DNA of 64,000 bases from Acanthaster planci. Taxonomy: Eukaryota; Echinodermata; Asteroidea; Valvatida; Acanthasteridae. Of this stretch, positions 30,434-43,299 are shown one piece after another. The notes beneath the pieces are model-generated. The model did no database searches. It was not told the DNA's origin and saw only the letters and a list, made by a program, of their open reading frames with translations. Within the stretch, counting starts at the first letter, position 1. Each line of letters opens with the position of its first letter. The DNA is taken from NCBI RefSeq assembly GCF_001949145.1, contig NW_019091519.1, forward strand, positions 202,655 through 266,654, in the 5' to 3' direction. The translations under genes and the position numbers were made by a program.

Positions 30434-30527
30434 TGTACATGCATGTATGTATGTACTGTGCACACATGTACATACGCATGTACTATGCACCTACATAGTA
30501 ACACATGTACATGTACATACATGTTAC
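30434..30527. repeat. ACATGTAC palindrome cluster
   Basis: A run of CATGTACATGCATGTATG, CACATGTACATACGCATG and ACATGTACATGTACATACAT units. Alternating purine/pyrimidine and self-complementary, downstream of the GPCR. Confidence 0.8.
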
Positions 30528-31725
30528 TCATCAATTATACCCAGACAGTGTAAGGACACTTCAAGAAGCCTTTAAAGGGGCTGCGTTCTCTTCCTTCAGC
30601 TTTTAACAGAGTGTCTTCGTTCTTGAGTTGCAATCAGTTTTAAACCTAAGCAAGTATCAAATTTAACATCCCAGTAATATCTTTAACAATACGTACCTCT
30701 CACATGAACAATGTTGCGCACTAAATCAACCCCGTAAACTCTCAAGTCATTTTTGCTAGGATCAATTTTTTTCCCAAAACATCCTCCCCTGTACAAGACA
30801 CGTGCAGTTGTGCAGTGGGGGGGGTGCAGAGTTGCAGCCTGAAATGGGCTTCAGGATTGAAGGGCAAAACCAGGATGCTGATAAGAGCAAAGTTTGCATG
30901 TGCAAGATTGGGATCGTGAAAACTTCAACATAAAACAATGCAAACAGCACGAGCGAAAGTACAGATGATAACAGCACTTTTTCAAAGCCTCTTTTAGTAA
31001 TTTAACCTAAACAGGAAGAACACGTCATTTGGAAACTAGGAAACAAAACCTTGGTTAGGTAAATGTGTACATCTTTGCACTTTCATGGGACATTTTTGTA
31101 AAATAACAAAACTGTTCGGCTCCATCTACTTCAGTCCTGCAAAATCCTCCTTTACTCTCCTGGTGCATTTTGAACGATCTAGGAATGTTACTGTTTAAAA
31201 CCAAATGATTGTTAGAAATGTTGATTTCTATGTAGGCATACTATGTACCGGTATGTATACAAACATGGGCATAAATCTTGGGGATGGGTGAATATATCCA
31301 GAGGGAGGCATAGGATCATCCCCCCTCCCAAATTTCAATGATTTGACAATATTAATGACGAAGATAAATTGCGGCACAAATTTATTTGCGCGCTAAAACT
31401 TCACTAAACGTTCACTAGCTTTCAGCGTTAAAGCCCGCTCTTTAGATTTAGCCTTTCACAACTGTGTTTTTCTGTTGACCAGTGTTTTTCTGGTGAATGT
31501 ACTTTAGCCATTATTATTCTGGTTTCCTGCTATTTGTATTGTTGACATTTGTATTCTTAATGTTAGTGCTGTACTTACCAACCTCCTATGATAACCATAC
31601 TTTTAACAAAATATGTTCAGTTTTACAGTCTTTTTACCCGCATTCTTCTGCTCAGCTGTTCGTCTTGTTGCATTTGTTGAAGCTAGAGCAAACGGTAGCA
31701 GTCACTCTCTCATTAATGAAATTTG

Positions 31726-31731
31726 AATAAA
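31726..31731 (+). terminator. Possible polyadenylation signal AATAAA downstream of the GPCR
   Basis: An AATAAA hexamer about 1.7 kb after the GPCR stop codon. It is the candidate I noted on this strand. Such hexamers arise by chance in AT-rich DNA, so the 3' end of the transcript is not established. Confidence 0.2.
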
Positions 31732-34700
31732 TTCCAAAGCCATGTTCTGCAGATGATTTAAATTTTGTATTTTAATTCTGCTATATGTATGTTGCTCACT
31801 TCTGCACAGTGTTTATGTGTGTCAAAAAATGGTCAAAAAGCGCCCAATGACACTGATTCACCCAAGTACCACTATGCACAACTTTTAACTTGACAGAATG
31901 TTAGTTACGTGTCTTTAAAAAAAAGGACATTGACACGACTTGATCACAACCGAGAAATTAATTTTTGGACTGGTTAATTTCTGGAGCTACTTGGCTCCAG
32001 AACCTTTTTGACTCAATGAGTTTTTTCAGTTTCTTTTATTAAAACCCAAGTTAAAATCAAAGAATGAGATTTAATCAAATTCTTAAAAATGAGGCATAAG
32101 TCAAAGAAATCACATGTTGAAAAATACATTGTGATTTGAGTACTGTTTATTGCTGCAGATGGCCATTTATCCAATATTTACATTAATTAATGACACTCCA
32201 TTTCACTTCTGGGAGCTGCTAGTGCGTGACTAACACACAGCCAGCCACGCTACGAGTGAAAGCACTTTAGGAAATACATCCTACAATGCGTGAGAGCACC
32301 TGACATTATACAAATGGAATTGGATTGGATTTGCTGTCTGCCAAGCACTATAGTCCATGGATTTCACACCCTCCTTCAACAAAAAAAAAAGAGAAAAAGA
32401 AGGGTACAAGCGTGTAAGTGGGATTATGGTTTTTCACTCTCACATTTTCATTAAGCCATTTCCACAATATAGAAACGCCTTGCAAGCTGGGCAAACACAC
32501 CCACGTGAAGGAGTGTTTTCTAGAGAACTCTCCGCGACACAAAATCCTCTCATTGAATTATGGCAAGGGTCAGGCAGTCCAAAAAAAAAGGGGGGGACAA
32601 TTTTCATTTTTCTCGGAGCACTGAGACTACAGTAGCTGTGAATTGAAGAAATTCTAACAGGAATCTGTTAACTGCCGTGACAAGTAATTTCCTGTTATTC
32701 ATTAATCACCTTAGAGACAATGACAGAATATGTACCAATATTTTCAAAGGAGCAATACAAGATGTATCACAGAAGCTAGGGATGAAAATAGGGGAATGAA
32801 AGTTTTATTCACATGTAAGGAGCAAAATTTGAAATGTCCATACAAGCACAGGTAGCCAGTCTAATTGGCCCTTTGTTTTTATTTTACATTCAACAGTTGA
32901 AGGTATTGTAATCTGAGAAGGTTATAGGTAATACGATTTTAACTTCAACAGTGAAAGGACTTTTATGTTATTCTGTATCAAATTGGGAAGATCACATAAC
33001 TAGCTTTCGTTTAGGAAATGTTTTGGGTATATAAATGTACATAACATTGAACAATGAACAGCCAGAAAAGTGTGAGAACAAATTTAAATGGGTAAAAAAA
33101 ATAAGGTTTTAATCATTAATTCAATGGCTTACAAGCAAAAAGTCCTTACTTTCTGTAAGATTCCTAACAAATGAAGACAATTTTGTGCCTTCATTTGTAA
33201 TTGTACATGTATTAAATTTATCCACCGGCATTCACAGAATTTCAGGAGAGGGTTTCCATACTTGTAGCTGTATAGCGCATAATGGAAAACAGAACACATA
33301 GAAAGGATGACTTTCCATTAGTCATTTTGAATGAGCACCTGTTTACCACATTTCTCTTGTGCACATTTAAGTGGGTACTTTCCAGAACTGGTGAATGTGG
33401 AGCATGATGTGCACTGATAAAGAAAATAGAAATGTGTCTACCAGGTAGATGAAGACACAGAAAACGTTAAGATTCTCCAAAGTGAACGTTTTATAAGGAG
33501 AACAACAAATGCCATAAACAGAATCGCCAAATGGATTCTAGCAATTCTAGCGCAAATTGAAATGTGGTCTTCCTGCCGTCAAATTGTTAGTAGAATTCGG
33601 TCAAGTCAGGTTTTTGAAAATCAGTAGCAGTGTTATTAAAGACCATCCAAGAACTGATAACTGCCCAAATTATAAAAGATATATATTGCGGAATAGTGCA
33701 GAAGTTCAGCCTTTAATTTCTTTTACTTCAAGATTCGGACGCCAGGTTAACATTTCATTTCATTTTTTTCCCCCCAAGTGTCTGCCTTAGTTCAAATATT
33801 TGCTATCTCTTATGACAAGCGAGTTAGCCAACCTTCTGAACATCACAGTCCATTTATTTTAAGGGCCATGAGGGAAAGTTAATGCATTAAAAAAGCATTC
33901 AACTAATCCACCTGCAGTAAGTGACAGCAAGGTAATCCCACACTGAGAGACATGGTCAGTCAATGACTTCAAGCTGACATGAAGGGGCAGAGTGAAGGCT
34001 TCTGACAACTGGACAGGAGATTTCAAAGTTAACACATGACAAAAATACAAACAATGAAGAATAAAGGGATCAGTTATAAAAAAATCTTACCCTGGATTAA
34101 GTAGTAAGTATACCCTGGGTTAAGAAATTTGGACAGATTGTTCAGCTGTGTCAAACTGTTTAGCAACACTTCTTACAGAAGTCTATCTAGTGTGCAAAAT
34201 AAGAGCTCTTTAATGGTAGCCCAAATCATTTGTGGATCCAGTCTGCCATTGGGAAGTCCCCCCCTCCCAAACACACAAAAATCCCCAAAATAGAAAACAA
34301 AATATCCTTTCTTTGCTGTCCACAAGAAACTGAGAAAGAGAAAATGAAATAAAAGGAACAGTATAGAATTAAAAAGAAATGAAAAATTCCAAATTAAAAA
34401 AAGGAGGGCTGTTCTTGTAGTGCCCCCCCCCAAAAAAAACCCTAGATGTGATCTTCAGACCGAAAGTGTGCTCATCAAAGCCTGAGGTAACGTCATCCAC
34501 GCAGTAAGAACGGGTGTAACCATTTCAATAACCAATAGATCTATAGGCTGATACATTTTATACTGGGGAAAAACTTGAAGTAACCAGTCACATTAAAATT
34601 ACAAAGCAAATGAATGGAGAAAATCCTCAAACAACTTACCCTCCCAAACAAGCTCTGTTCATGGGCGACCTGAATGAATACACTAGGCTATGCATACAGT

Positions 34701-35714
34701 ATGTGGTTGACGTGACCTTCATTCAAACTTCCATCATGTTCAGTATTGGTTGAGAAGTTCAACTTTCGATCGGGCTTTCAATCTGTCATTGTCAACATCA
34801 CTCACTGCTGAGATTCACAGAGTCTAATCAGCTTACAACGACCAACAAATTTTGTGCATAAACGTTGGTTTTCAGCAACAGCCTATCTTTATAATCTTAG
34901 CTTCACCACTGAGCAAGGTTTCACGCGTTAGCGCATCGCACTCGTACTTTCAACATTGTATCTCGCGCTGAAAGGTGTTCTATTATTAAAACCACTTTTT
35001 GACAGGTGCTCAACGGAGCATTCCTCCATGGTACAAGGTACCGGGCACGCGGTATGCGGTAAAGACCTTAGAGCGCCCTCTACAAAGTTTGAGACGTGCC
35101 GTTCATGTACACGTGCAGCCAGGCCTACACCACACTTGTGTAGGATTTTCAGGGTTAGAAAAGAAAATATCTACTTCATGGGTTTTATCAGTGGAGTAAG
35201 AAAGGATCGTATCAAACATCTGCAATTATTAAATACTCGGTAGTTGAAAAAAAGGAACGTAAAGATTTGAAATGTGTCAACTTTCGCAAGTTTTCCCTTC
35301 ACGCATTACTGCTTAAAAAATTCATAGCGCCCTCAATCGACAGTAAGGTGATATTGAATTGGCTTACCTACTTAACAAAATGGTTTCTTCTTCCAGTAAA
35401 TTAAATTCTTGTAAATGCCATCTTAATAGGTTAAAATGCACAGGACACATATTGATAAAATTTAGATACTTAATATGTATTTGAAACACATGAAAGCCTG
35501 AGGATTTTGCTGTTATTTCTTACTGGACTCGCGAACTTGCTCGCATTGTTAGTGGGGTCAAGCAGGGGGGGGTGGTTTTGGTACAAGCCAGCAAGTGGCG
35601 CGCCACATCTTATCGATATCCCACATGTATCATATCCCGCAGGTACAAGGTTTGACAGCGCGAGCCTAGTGTAGGCCTATATGTACAAGTACAGTGCATG
35701 TATATTGTATGTAG

Positions 35715-35811
35715 TATAAATGCATGTAAGGCTGTGGATTGAGTGGAAGATTTCCGAGGACTGCGATTTCCGATCAAGCTCATTCTTCGGTTTTCTCCCG
35801 GTGTTCTGCAG
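35715..35811 (+). promoter_or_regulatory. Candidate TATA promoter and short leader with donor
   Basis: TATAAA at 35715-35720 is followed about 90 bases later by TTCTGCAG|GTAAAATAC (donor at 35812). The pyrimidine-rich stretch before CTGCAG could equally be a splice acceptor, so direction and role are uncertain. No coding exon was recognised downstream. Confidence 0.2.
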
Positions 35812-38800
35812 GTAAAATACTACTCCATCATCTGATGTGTTGAGGGCTTTGTTGATTTCAAGAGTAAATAAACTTGTCCAGTCGCGGTCATATCTAGCCG
35901 ATGCGGATCTTTAACGTGTTCGAGCTAAGACTGCAGCGAGCTTTCAAAGTGGTGCACAGTGGGGTTCGGACCGTGACCAAGCACTATGTTACGACCGATG
36001 TCGGGGTGGGGTGGATTGGGATCATGAAACTTGAAAGAAAGATGGGGGTAGATCTGTTTGGTCTACAAGGATATTTGTATTTGGGGAAGAATTTGATACA
36101 TGGACATTACTTACTTCCCTCCAAATTGGACTGGAACAAGCTCCCTGGGGAATTTTTTTCATCAAACATCATCTCAAATTAGTGAAGCAGGCCTAGAAAA
36201 ATACTGTCATGACTGGAGGGGCCTACCTTGCAATGTTGCATCACAACCTTAATTTAACTTTTTAGAACGGAAGTGCAGAAGAGTTCCATATCTGGACATC
36301 ACTTGGTACCCTGTGTACATGTACAAACCCTGTGAAACTGGTGTGAGAAAATCTTGTGTTTCCCAAATACATGTACATGTAAATGGTTCCAATATTTTCA
36401 GTGAATTTTTTTGGACTTTTTATAGAAATTAAATATCGTTGATGGGTAATAAACAACTACAAATGAAAATTAGTGATGTCTGTATATGGCACTCTTGCTG
36501 AGGTGACTTCCAAATTCTATAGTTATGGCATTGCATAATCACCATTGCCAATATGTAGGAGGTTTCAAGTTCCATACATGATACAGTGTTGTACTGCGAC
36601 GGCTTAAGCGAAACGCATGCTGTTCAGCAGGCCCATGCCATGGCATGGTGCCAAGTTTGCGCCATGTTCTGTATGCCATTTCCCTCCTATTTTCTCTTCC
36701 TTTATTTTCTTCAAAACTTTTCTCAATCAGATCGTATTTTGCTTTCTGTACATGTTTTTCTTTTCTTTTTTAGTATATTCATACCCGTGGCAGATTGTTT
36801 TAAAGGGAAATAAATTCAGAGATCTACTCATAGACTGACCTGGTTCCCATTTCCAATGTATTAGACTTGTGCAACAAAAGTAGACAGCAACCTGTCTATG
36901 CTTCCGTGACTGTAGTCACTGCATAACTTCAAACTACACTTGTGTACCACAGGCATGAAGTCAAACTGGATGATGATGCCTAGCAATGATACCCAACGAA
37001 CTTCTGAAATTCTGGGATTCATCAGAAAGCAATGATGCCCCCTCCCCCAAGAAATTTAGCAGGGAAACCATTGAAGTTCCAGTAGTTTATGATACAATAC
37101 ATAGTGTGTAACACGCAACTGTATACCCCCCTCCCCAACATCTGCTACCGGAACGTTTTTGTTTTAGCTGAAATGCTCACCGCTTACATGTCAGACAACC
37201 TGTGGGTGGCTATTCACAGGGAACTTGCCTTTCCCCACAATTTATTTACATGAATTTACGCGATGGACTAATTTTCACTCACATTTGATCTTGACTGCAC
37301 TATGTGCAAAGCAGTGGGAGCTCTGAGAGAGCACTTGCGCGGTTGATCAAACCATTTGCAGACTTGGTCTTAACCCTGACTCCTTTATGTCTTAGTTGGC
37401 GGGAGCTCTGCGCGATTGCACCTACCGGGTAGATGTTTCAGATTTGTGACATCTTCCATTTGCATATGTGGCCTGACCTCATGAATGCAACTTGAACTTT
37501 GTCCTTGGATTAGCAGAGTTTTTCATCTTTTTCTTAGTCATGTAAAAAGGCTCTTCAAAATTGCTACAAAGAATTGCCTCATTTTTCAGACTTCTCTGCA
37601 TCTTGATTTGGACTTTGCTGATGTTCCAAACAGTTTGGTATTTACATTTTAAAATGTTAAAAAAAAATGTTGAATGTTTCCAGCCAGAAGAAATGTGAAT
37701 ATTTGCAATTTGTTGGCAGTATAATTATGCAACCGAGCTGTTCACAGCAGTATTCTTGTCATCTCTGTGACCATTCTTTGACCTTATGTCAGGTCATATA
37801 CCACACACCATCTTTGGCATTTTTGTGGTAAGCTGTTCCAAGCTCTTTGCCTGTTATCAAGAGGCCCCTGGCAATCAAGATGTACAATGTACATCATTAC
37901 TTTTTTTTTCGTGGAGATGTGTCTACATGTATCAACATGTACGTTTTGAATTTCCCATTTTTATTCTGAATGAAAAAAGATTGGCACGGTGTTTTGGGGG
38001 TTTCTATGCTGAAAAAAAATGTAGTGTTCTTGCCAGCTTCAAAGCATTGCTTATCTGAGGTAAATTTGCATTACAAAAGGCAAATGCTGCAGGTTATTGC
38101 TGAGCAGCTGGTGTAATCTGGGTTGGAGGAGGTTGGGAGGAGAGAAAGCTCAACACAATATTTAATAGTTAAATGAGATTTGGGTGGACAGTTGTGAAGT
38201 TGTTAACAGAAGTTATTGTGCAGTACACGTACATGTAGGTAGCCTTTAATCATAACATATTGTGTTTTGTAAGACCATGGAAAGAGTTAACATTGAGACT
38301 CTGTGAATTTGTATTTTAGTGAGTTTCCCAAGATGATATTCTGTTTAATTTGTTATATGGCAAAATTCTGATAACACACTGGTACACGTATATGTATAGC
38401 TTACATATTTTTACAGTTGAAGAAGTTTGTCACGTACCAATTTGTAAATTTTGATGTTGCCGGGATGGAATCTTCCAGTTGATCATGATTTTCAAGTGGA
38501 AGGCCAACCACATCTACATGACAAGCTTAGAAGGAGGCCATGAAAGATTCGAATGACTTTAATTTTTATCCTCAAGCACTGAGTCTACACAGTGTTAAAT
38601 AAAATTCCACTACTTTAGAGCAAAGTCCAATTATGTTAAAATTACATGTACATGTAACATCCCAAACTTTCAGGAGCACTCATTTGTTTGTACAACGTAT
38701 TCCCGTTCATGATTAAACTGTTGAAAAATACCTTTCATATAGTTTAATGTGCTGATAAAAGTGGAGAGAGGAGGGTAAGCGTTTGATTGGTCAGCTCTAC

Positions 38801-40485
38801 ATGCACCTTTGCAGGAGGTATCAGCTTTCAACAGGCAGATACTGTAACCTGGCATTCCAAATTGTTTCAGTTGCCACTTTGATGTCTTGATCCCGCTTTC
38901 TAAGTTGATGCACTTAATGTCCATCTTTCAGGGTGCCGACGTCTGGGCGACCAATTGTTCAGTCCGAGGATGCTCTCATGCGGATAATCGCTTCAGAACA
39001 TTGACTTCACTTGTCTGATTGCGACTTTTCAAAAATGAATGACCAATTTGTGCACACAAACTCCCCACCTGCCAGGATCTTGCACTGTGAGTGGAGAGAC
39101 CCTGACGGATCAGTAGGACAATTTCTGAAAAAAAAAAAAAGGGGGAAAGAGGATTAGACTTTGCCAGTAACCCAGAAGTAATCATGTTTACCCTCCAAGG
39201 CTAACTTCTGACAACAACAAAGCTGTTGACTGCAGGAAGTGAAATATTTTTGGAGGTCCTTTGATAAAAGAAGAATTGTCTCGCTACGGGGGGGCAAAAA
39301 TTATTGTTCAATAAATTTCAATTTTTACATGTACTGGATTTACATGTACCGCTGTTGGGAGCATGATGGTTCAACTATCAGTCAGATAGTGTTTTTTTTA
39401 GTTATTGGCAATCTTTGTTTGTGTGTGAAGTCTATGTGCCGCAGCAGTGGCATAACTTGGGTGAAAATCTCTGAGTGGGCACTTGGGGGTGCCAACTGTG
39501 GCTTGTGTAAAGGCTGTGTACAAAATTTCATACTTCTCCTAATAGAAAAGGGTTACCAGGGGCATGGGGGGGGGAAATAATAGGCGTCTGCTAGAGGACA
39601 CCTTTAAGTCCCCCACATCCCTTTTTGCTTAGACACAGCTCGGAGTGGTAATTAGCAGTGTAGTGTGCTGTTAACTAGTACAAAATCACTGGAGAGTCCT
39701 TGACATTACAATTGGGCACACTTTATACATGCTCACATACATGTACATGTATGCTACAAGATAGTGGTTGGGAGAAGGGCAATAAGGCACATGTACAATT
39801 TAGTTTAGACTTGACCACAACTAATCTGCCTTCTTCCGAATTCACTGAGAAAGTTCAGTCTTTCGGAGCACTTTGCAAGGTTGAGGAAAGCTGCTAATTA
39901 ACACTGTTGTGCCTTGATTCCTGACAAACTACAGAGAATGTGGCAATTGCTTTCAATATAGTGAGTTACAAAGATACAGGGAAAGGCTTCCTAAAAGAAA
40001 CTCTTACTGAATACTGACTGCATGCACATGTAGTAGAGGTTATTTTCTTCAGTCTTTTCTCATCACACAGTGTGGAAAGAAAGTTAATAACAAGAGGTGA
40101 TGATTTAAGGTCAAGTACTCTGTTCTGTGTAACGAGCAGTGTTTCAACAGACACCCTTCTGTTGACCAATTTCTCAAGAGATCTCACATCTGATGTGCTG
40201 CACACCCTGCCTGCAGTGTCCAAATCCAACGTCAACACTCACTCAACAAATGTCCATTTGCCCAAAGTGCAAGTGCAGAAAGATTTTCTCTTCCTAAAAA
40301 TGTGCCTCTATTTATAAAAGGGGGGTTCGACGACCTGGTTTGCAGTGGGTGTTGGACTTCGGGACTAGCGTTCAATTAATTTCTTTTTCTTGTTACTGTC
40401 AAGTGCAGCAGATGTCAAGTACAGCTGAATGCCATTTAGAAAAGGGTTCAAGTCGTTAGTTTCCCTGTACTCAGTGTGCGCTTTA

Positions 40486-40613
40486 AGCCTGGTTTGCATG
40501 TCGATGTAAGAAACGCAGAGAGCAACACAATCAAGACGCAAACTGCAACACGGACACATGGAAACATGTCAAACGGAGGTGTCGCCGACAACGCAGACAA
40601 ATGCAAACCAGGC
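40486..40613. mobile_element. Small element with terminal inverted repeats (MITE-like)
   Basis: The left end AGCCTGGTTTGCAT (40486-40499) is the reverse complement of the right end ATGCAAACCAGGC (40601-40613), with further partial pairing inside (ACGCAGAGA near the left, ACGCAGACAA near the right as a direct match). It is about 128 bp with no open frame. A non-autonomous DNA transposon is likely; the family is not identified. Confidence 0.5.
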
Positions 40614-42559
40614 CGTGAACGATTGGCAAAGTTGAGCCAGGTTGAACTTTGCTGACTGTCTGAGTGGAGTAGCCAGGGTATCCCCATACAAACACGCATG
40701 CTGGCATGACCGGTGTGCAACATAGTCCCTCTCGCTCAGTTTCACGAATTTAGCTCATTTTCTCCTAAATGCTTATACACCCTTATTATTAGCTACATGT
40801 AAATAGCTGACCATCAAAGAAATATTTGAAACTGGAGTACTGGTTTGGCATCTTAAGGTGCTACAGTCAATCTGAAAGAGTATTTTCTGCAAAAAATTAC
40901 GGAGTTTTTGGACGCCATTTTGTTTCAATTTTTGGGTGGATTGACGTTATGCAGCACCATCTCTTCTTTTGTGTCTGGGTTTTCACGTCTTGTGGACCGT
41001 CTGCATTACAAATGACCATGTGGAAACCAGGCTTTACTCTTCTCCATAGAGCCTTAATAAATTGGTATTAGGGATTGAGTTGTATCTTGGGGTACATGTG
41101 CGTGTACTTTGGGGGTGCATCTTAGGTCGGAAATTCTGTTACAATAACATAAAAGTATACAAACTTTCAAGCTTTTAAATTCTACCCAATATGAAATGAC
41201 ATTGTTAACTCAACTAAATGTCACTAGCCTTGATCAACATTGTTGGCATTGAAAAGTGATGGATGCCTTGAACTCATTGGAATCCCAAATTTCCAGATGT
41301 TGATTTTTCCTGGTTGTTGTCCATGTGCCTGGTAGCTCTGAATTGGATTTGTTTCCAGGGCCCCTTGCAAACCTGGAGCAGATGTGATGCAAGTGTGAAA
41401 TACTCCAGACCAGAGGTCATGGGGCTTGACTCCATGGGTCAAGTAGTAAACCTTCCTGGCAGCATTGAGGCCCCACAGGTCAGAACCGGCAGAGTGCCTG
41501 AAATGCATTTTTGATAGTTGCAGTTATTTTTCTGGTGACAGAGAGCAAAGACTGTGTTGCTCCCTTGGCAATTCTGGGCAGAAAACCATAAATATGTACA
41601 TATGTACATGTACATGTGTGGTTTGGGAGGTGGTCTCTGTACGAGGCTCAGTCTTTTCCAGCAGGAAGTCGTCATAATGACAGACACCTATCATTAATAA
41701 AAGGAAACGGCCAGAACAGAAGCAGAGTAACACGGGCAATGACTCCCCCAGGATCTTCCCAACTATCTTTTAGGAAGTAACATATTTGTGATGATTCAGC
41801 AATATGCACCTCTTTACACTATAGCTTTTTCCCAGCACTCCCCCGTGTACTTTTTATCAAAATGCTGTTCAAGTTTAAGGATAGCTTTGTGACTGGAAAC
41901 TTTTAATTCACTCCCCAAGCACTGGGGATTCATACTGGTACCTGTTTCTGTTTTTAGTTGCTGCCGTCTGATAGTTTACCTTTTAGTGTTAGCAGCATGT
42001 ACATGATGATGGCTCAGGACTGTTTGTATTATATTTGTTGCAAGATAATATTGGTGGTGTAATAGCTTTCTAGTCTTACGGACGAGACACGTCTTAGAGG
42101 AAGTTAAAACTTGAACAGGTACAGTATAATGTAGCGTCTTTTAAGATACAAGGATGAACATGTAACAACATTGCCCACGGTCTGTTTGACCATTTGTTGT
42201 TCATACTCGATGTGTTTACCCCTGTACCAATGCATGGATGCTTTTTGCCTCTCGGACAATTTTTAAAGTCACTTTTTTTCAGTTGAAGATTTTTCGCTAT
42301 CTTTTCTTGGCAGGACTGCCTCTAAACTGTACTTGTGAGCTACTCATGCTGGGCCAACACTGAAACAACTGGTGAGTTTACTTGAACTATGCTTAGTTTT
42401 TAAAACTTAGATTTTTAAATCATTGATTTGGAAACCTTCTGTCAAGTCCTTTTTTACTTTTGGCATTTGTTAACAGCAGGGTACTGTTCCCATGAAAAAG
42501 TGAAGAACTTTGAAGTTTTTAGATTCTCCAAAACATACGACAGTGACCCCATGCAGGAT

Positions 42560-42594
42560 TAGTTTTGTGGAAAGAGGGCAGGGTTTTGATTTTT
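42560..42594 (+). repeat. 35-bp direct repeat, copy A
   Basis: TAGTTTTGTGGAAAGAGGGC and the bases following to 42594 recur without change at 43265-43299, 705 bases downstream. The flanks differ on both sides. Confidence 0.85.
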
Positions 42595-43264
42595 GAGGGA
42601 AATAATGGGATAAACATGATCATGGTGACCACGCAGCCACAAACTTACATCCGCACTTGACGCACTGAAAAAAGTGGCATAACTGTCAGGCCAAAAGGTC
42701 ATGACACTGGATAAAAAAATGGTTGAACAAAACATTTTCTTCAACCATTGGGTAAAATGAGACAAGTTTTTCCACCCATAGGGAGAAAATCAATGCAGTT
42801 GGGTAATCTGTTTGCTCAACAGTTAGCCGATGTACCTGTTACCTTACATGTATGGTGCAACCCCCAAAAAGAGTTTATCATCCAGATAAAAGACACTTTA
42901 TGATTAACCAGTAATAAGTGTCTTTAAGCTGAAAGTACATGTAACACTGAGCCCAAGTAAACAGCGTAACATGTAGACTCTCACAAGTCCATTGGAAGGT
43001 GACTGGATTAACGTCTCTTTGACTGATCACCTGTGAACACTTTCCCTGGTGTGAAGTTCTGCATTCCATAATTCAACCATGAATAAATCATCGTTTGGTC
43101 GTTAGCTTGAATGTATGCCAGGCTTTAATTCTGGGAAACGCATTAGGAGGTGTTTAAAATACGTCACTGCACTTGGGGCCGGGAGCGGTGAAGGATTGAG
43201 GTTGATGAACATCTTGGTGATGGCCAGGTTGCTGTACACCTGCTGTAAAAATGCTCAGTACATG

Positions 43265-43299
43265 TAGTTTTGTGGAAAGAGGGCAGGGTTTTGATTTTT
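43265..43299 (+). repeat. 35-bp direct repeat, copy B
   Basis: Identical to 42560-42594. This copy runs directly into an ACATGTACATGTGCATGTG palindromic tract, whereas copy A continues into unrelated GAGGGAAATAATGG. Confidence 0.85.
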
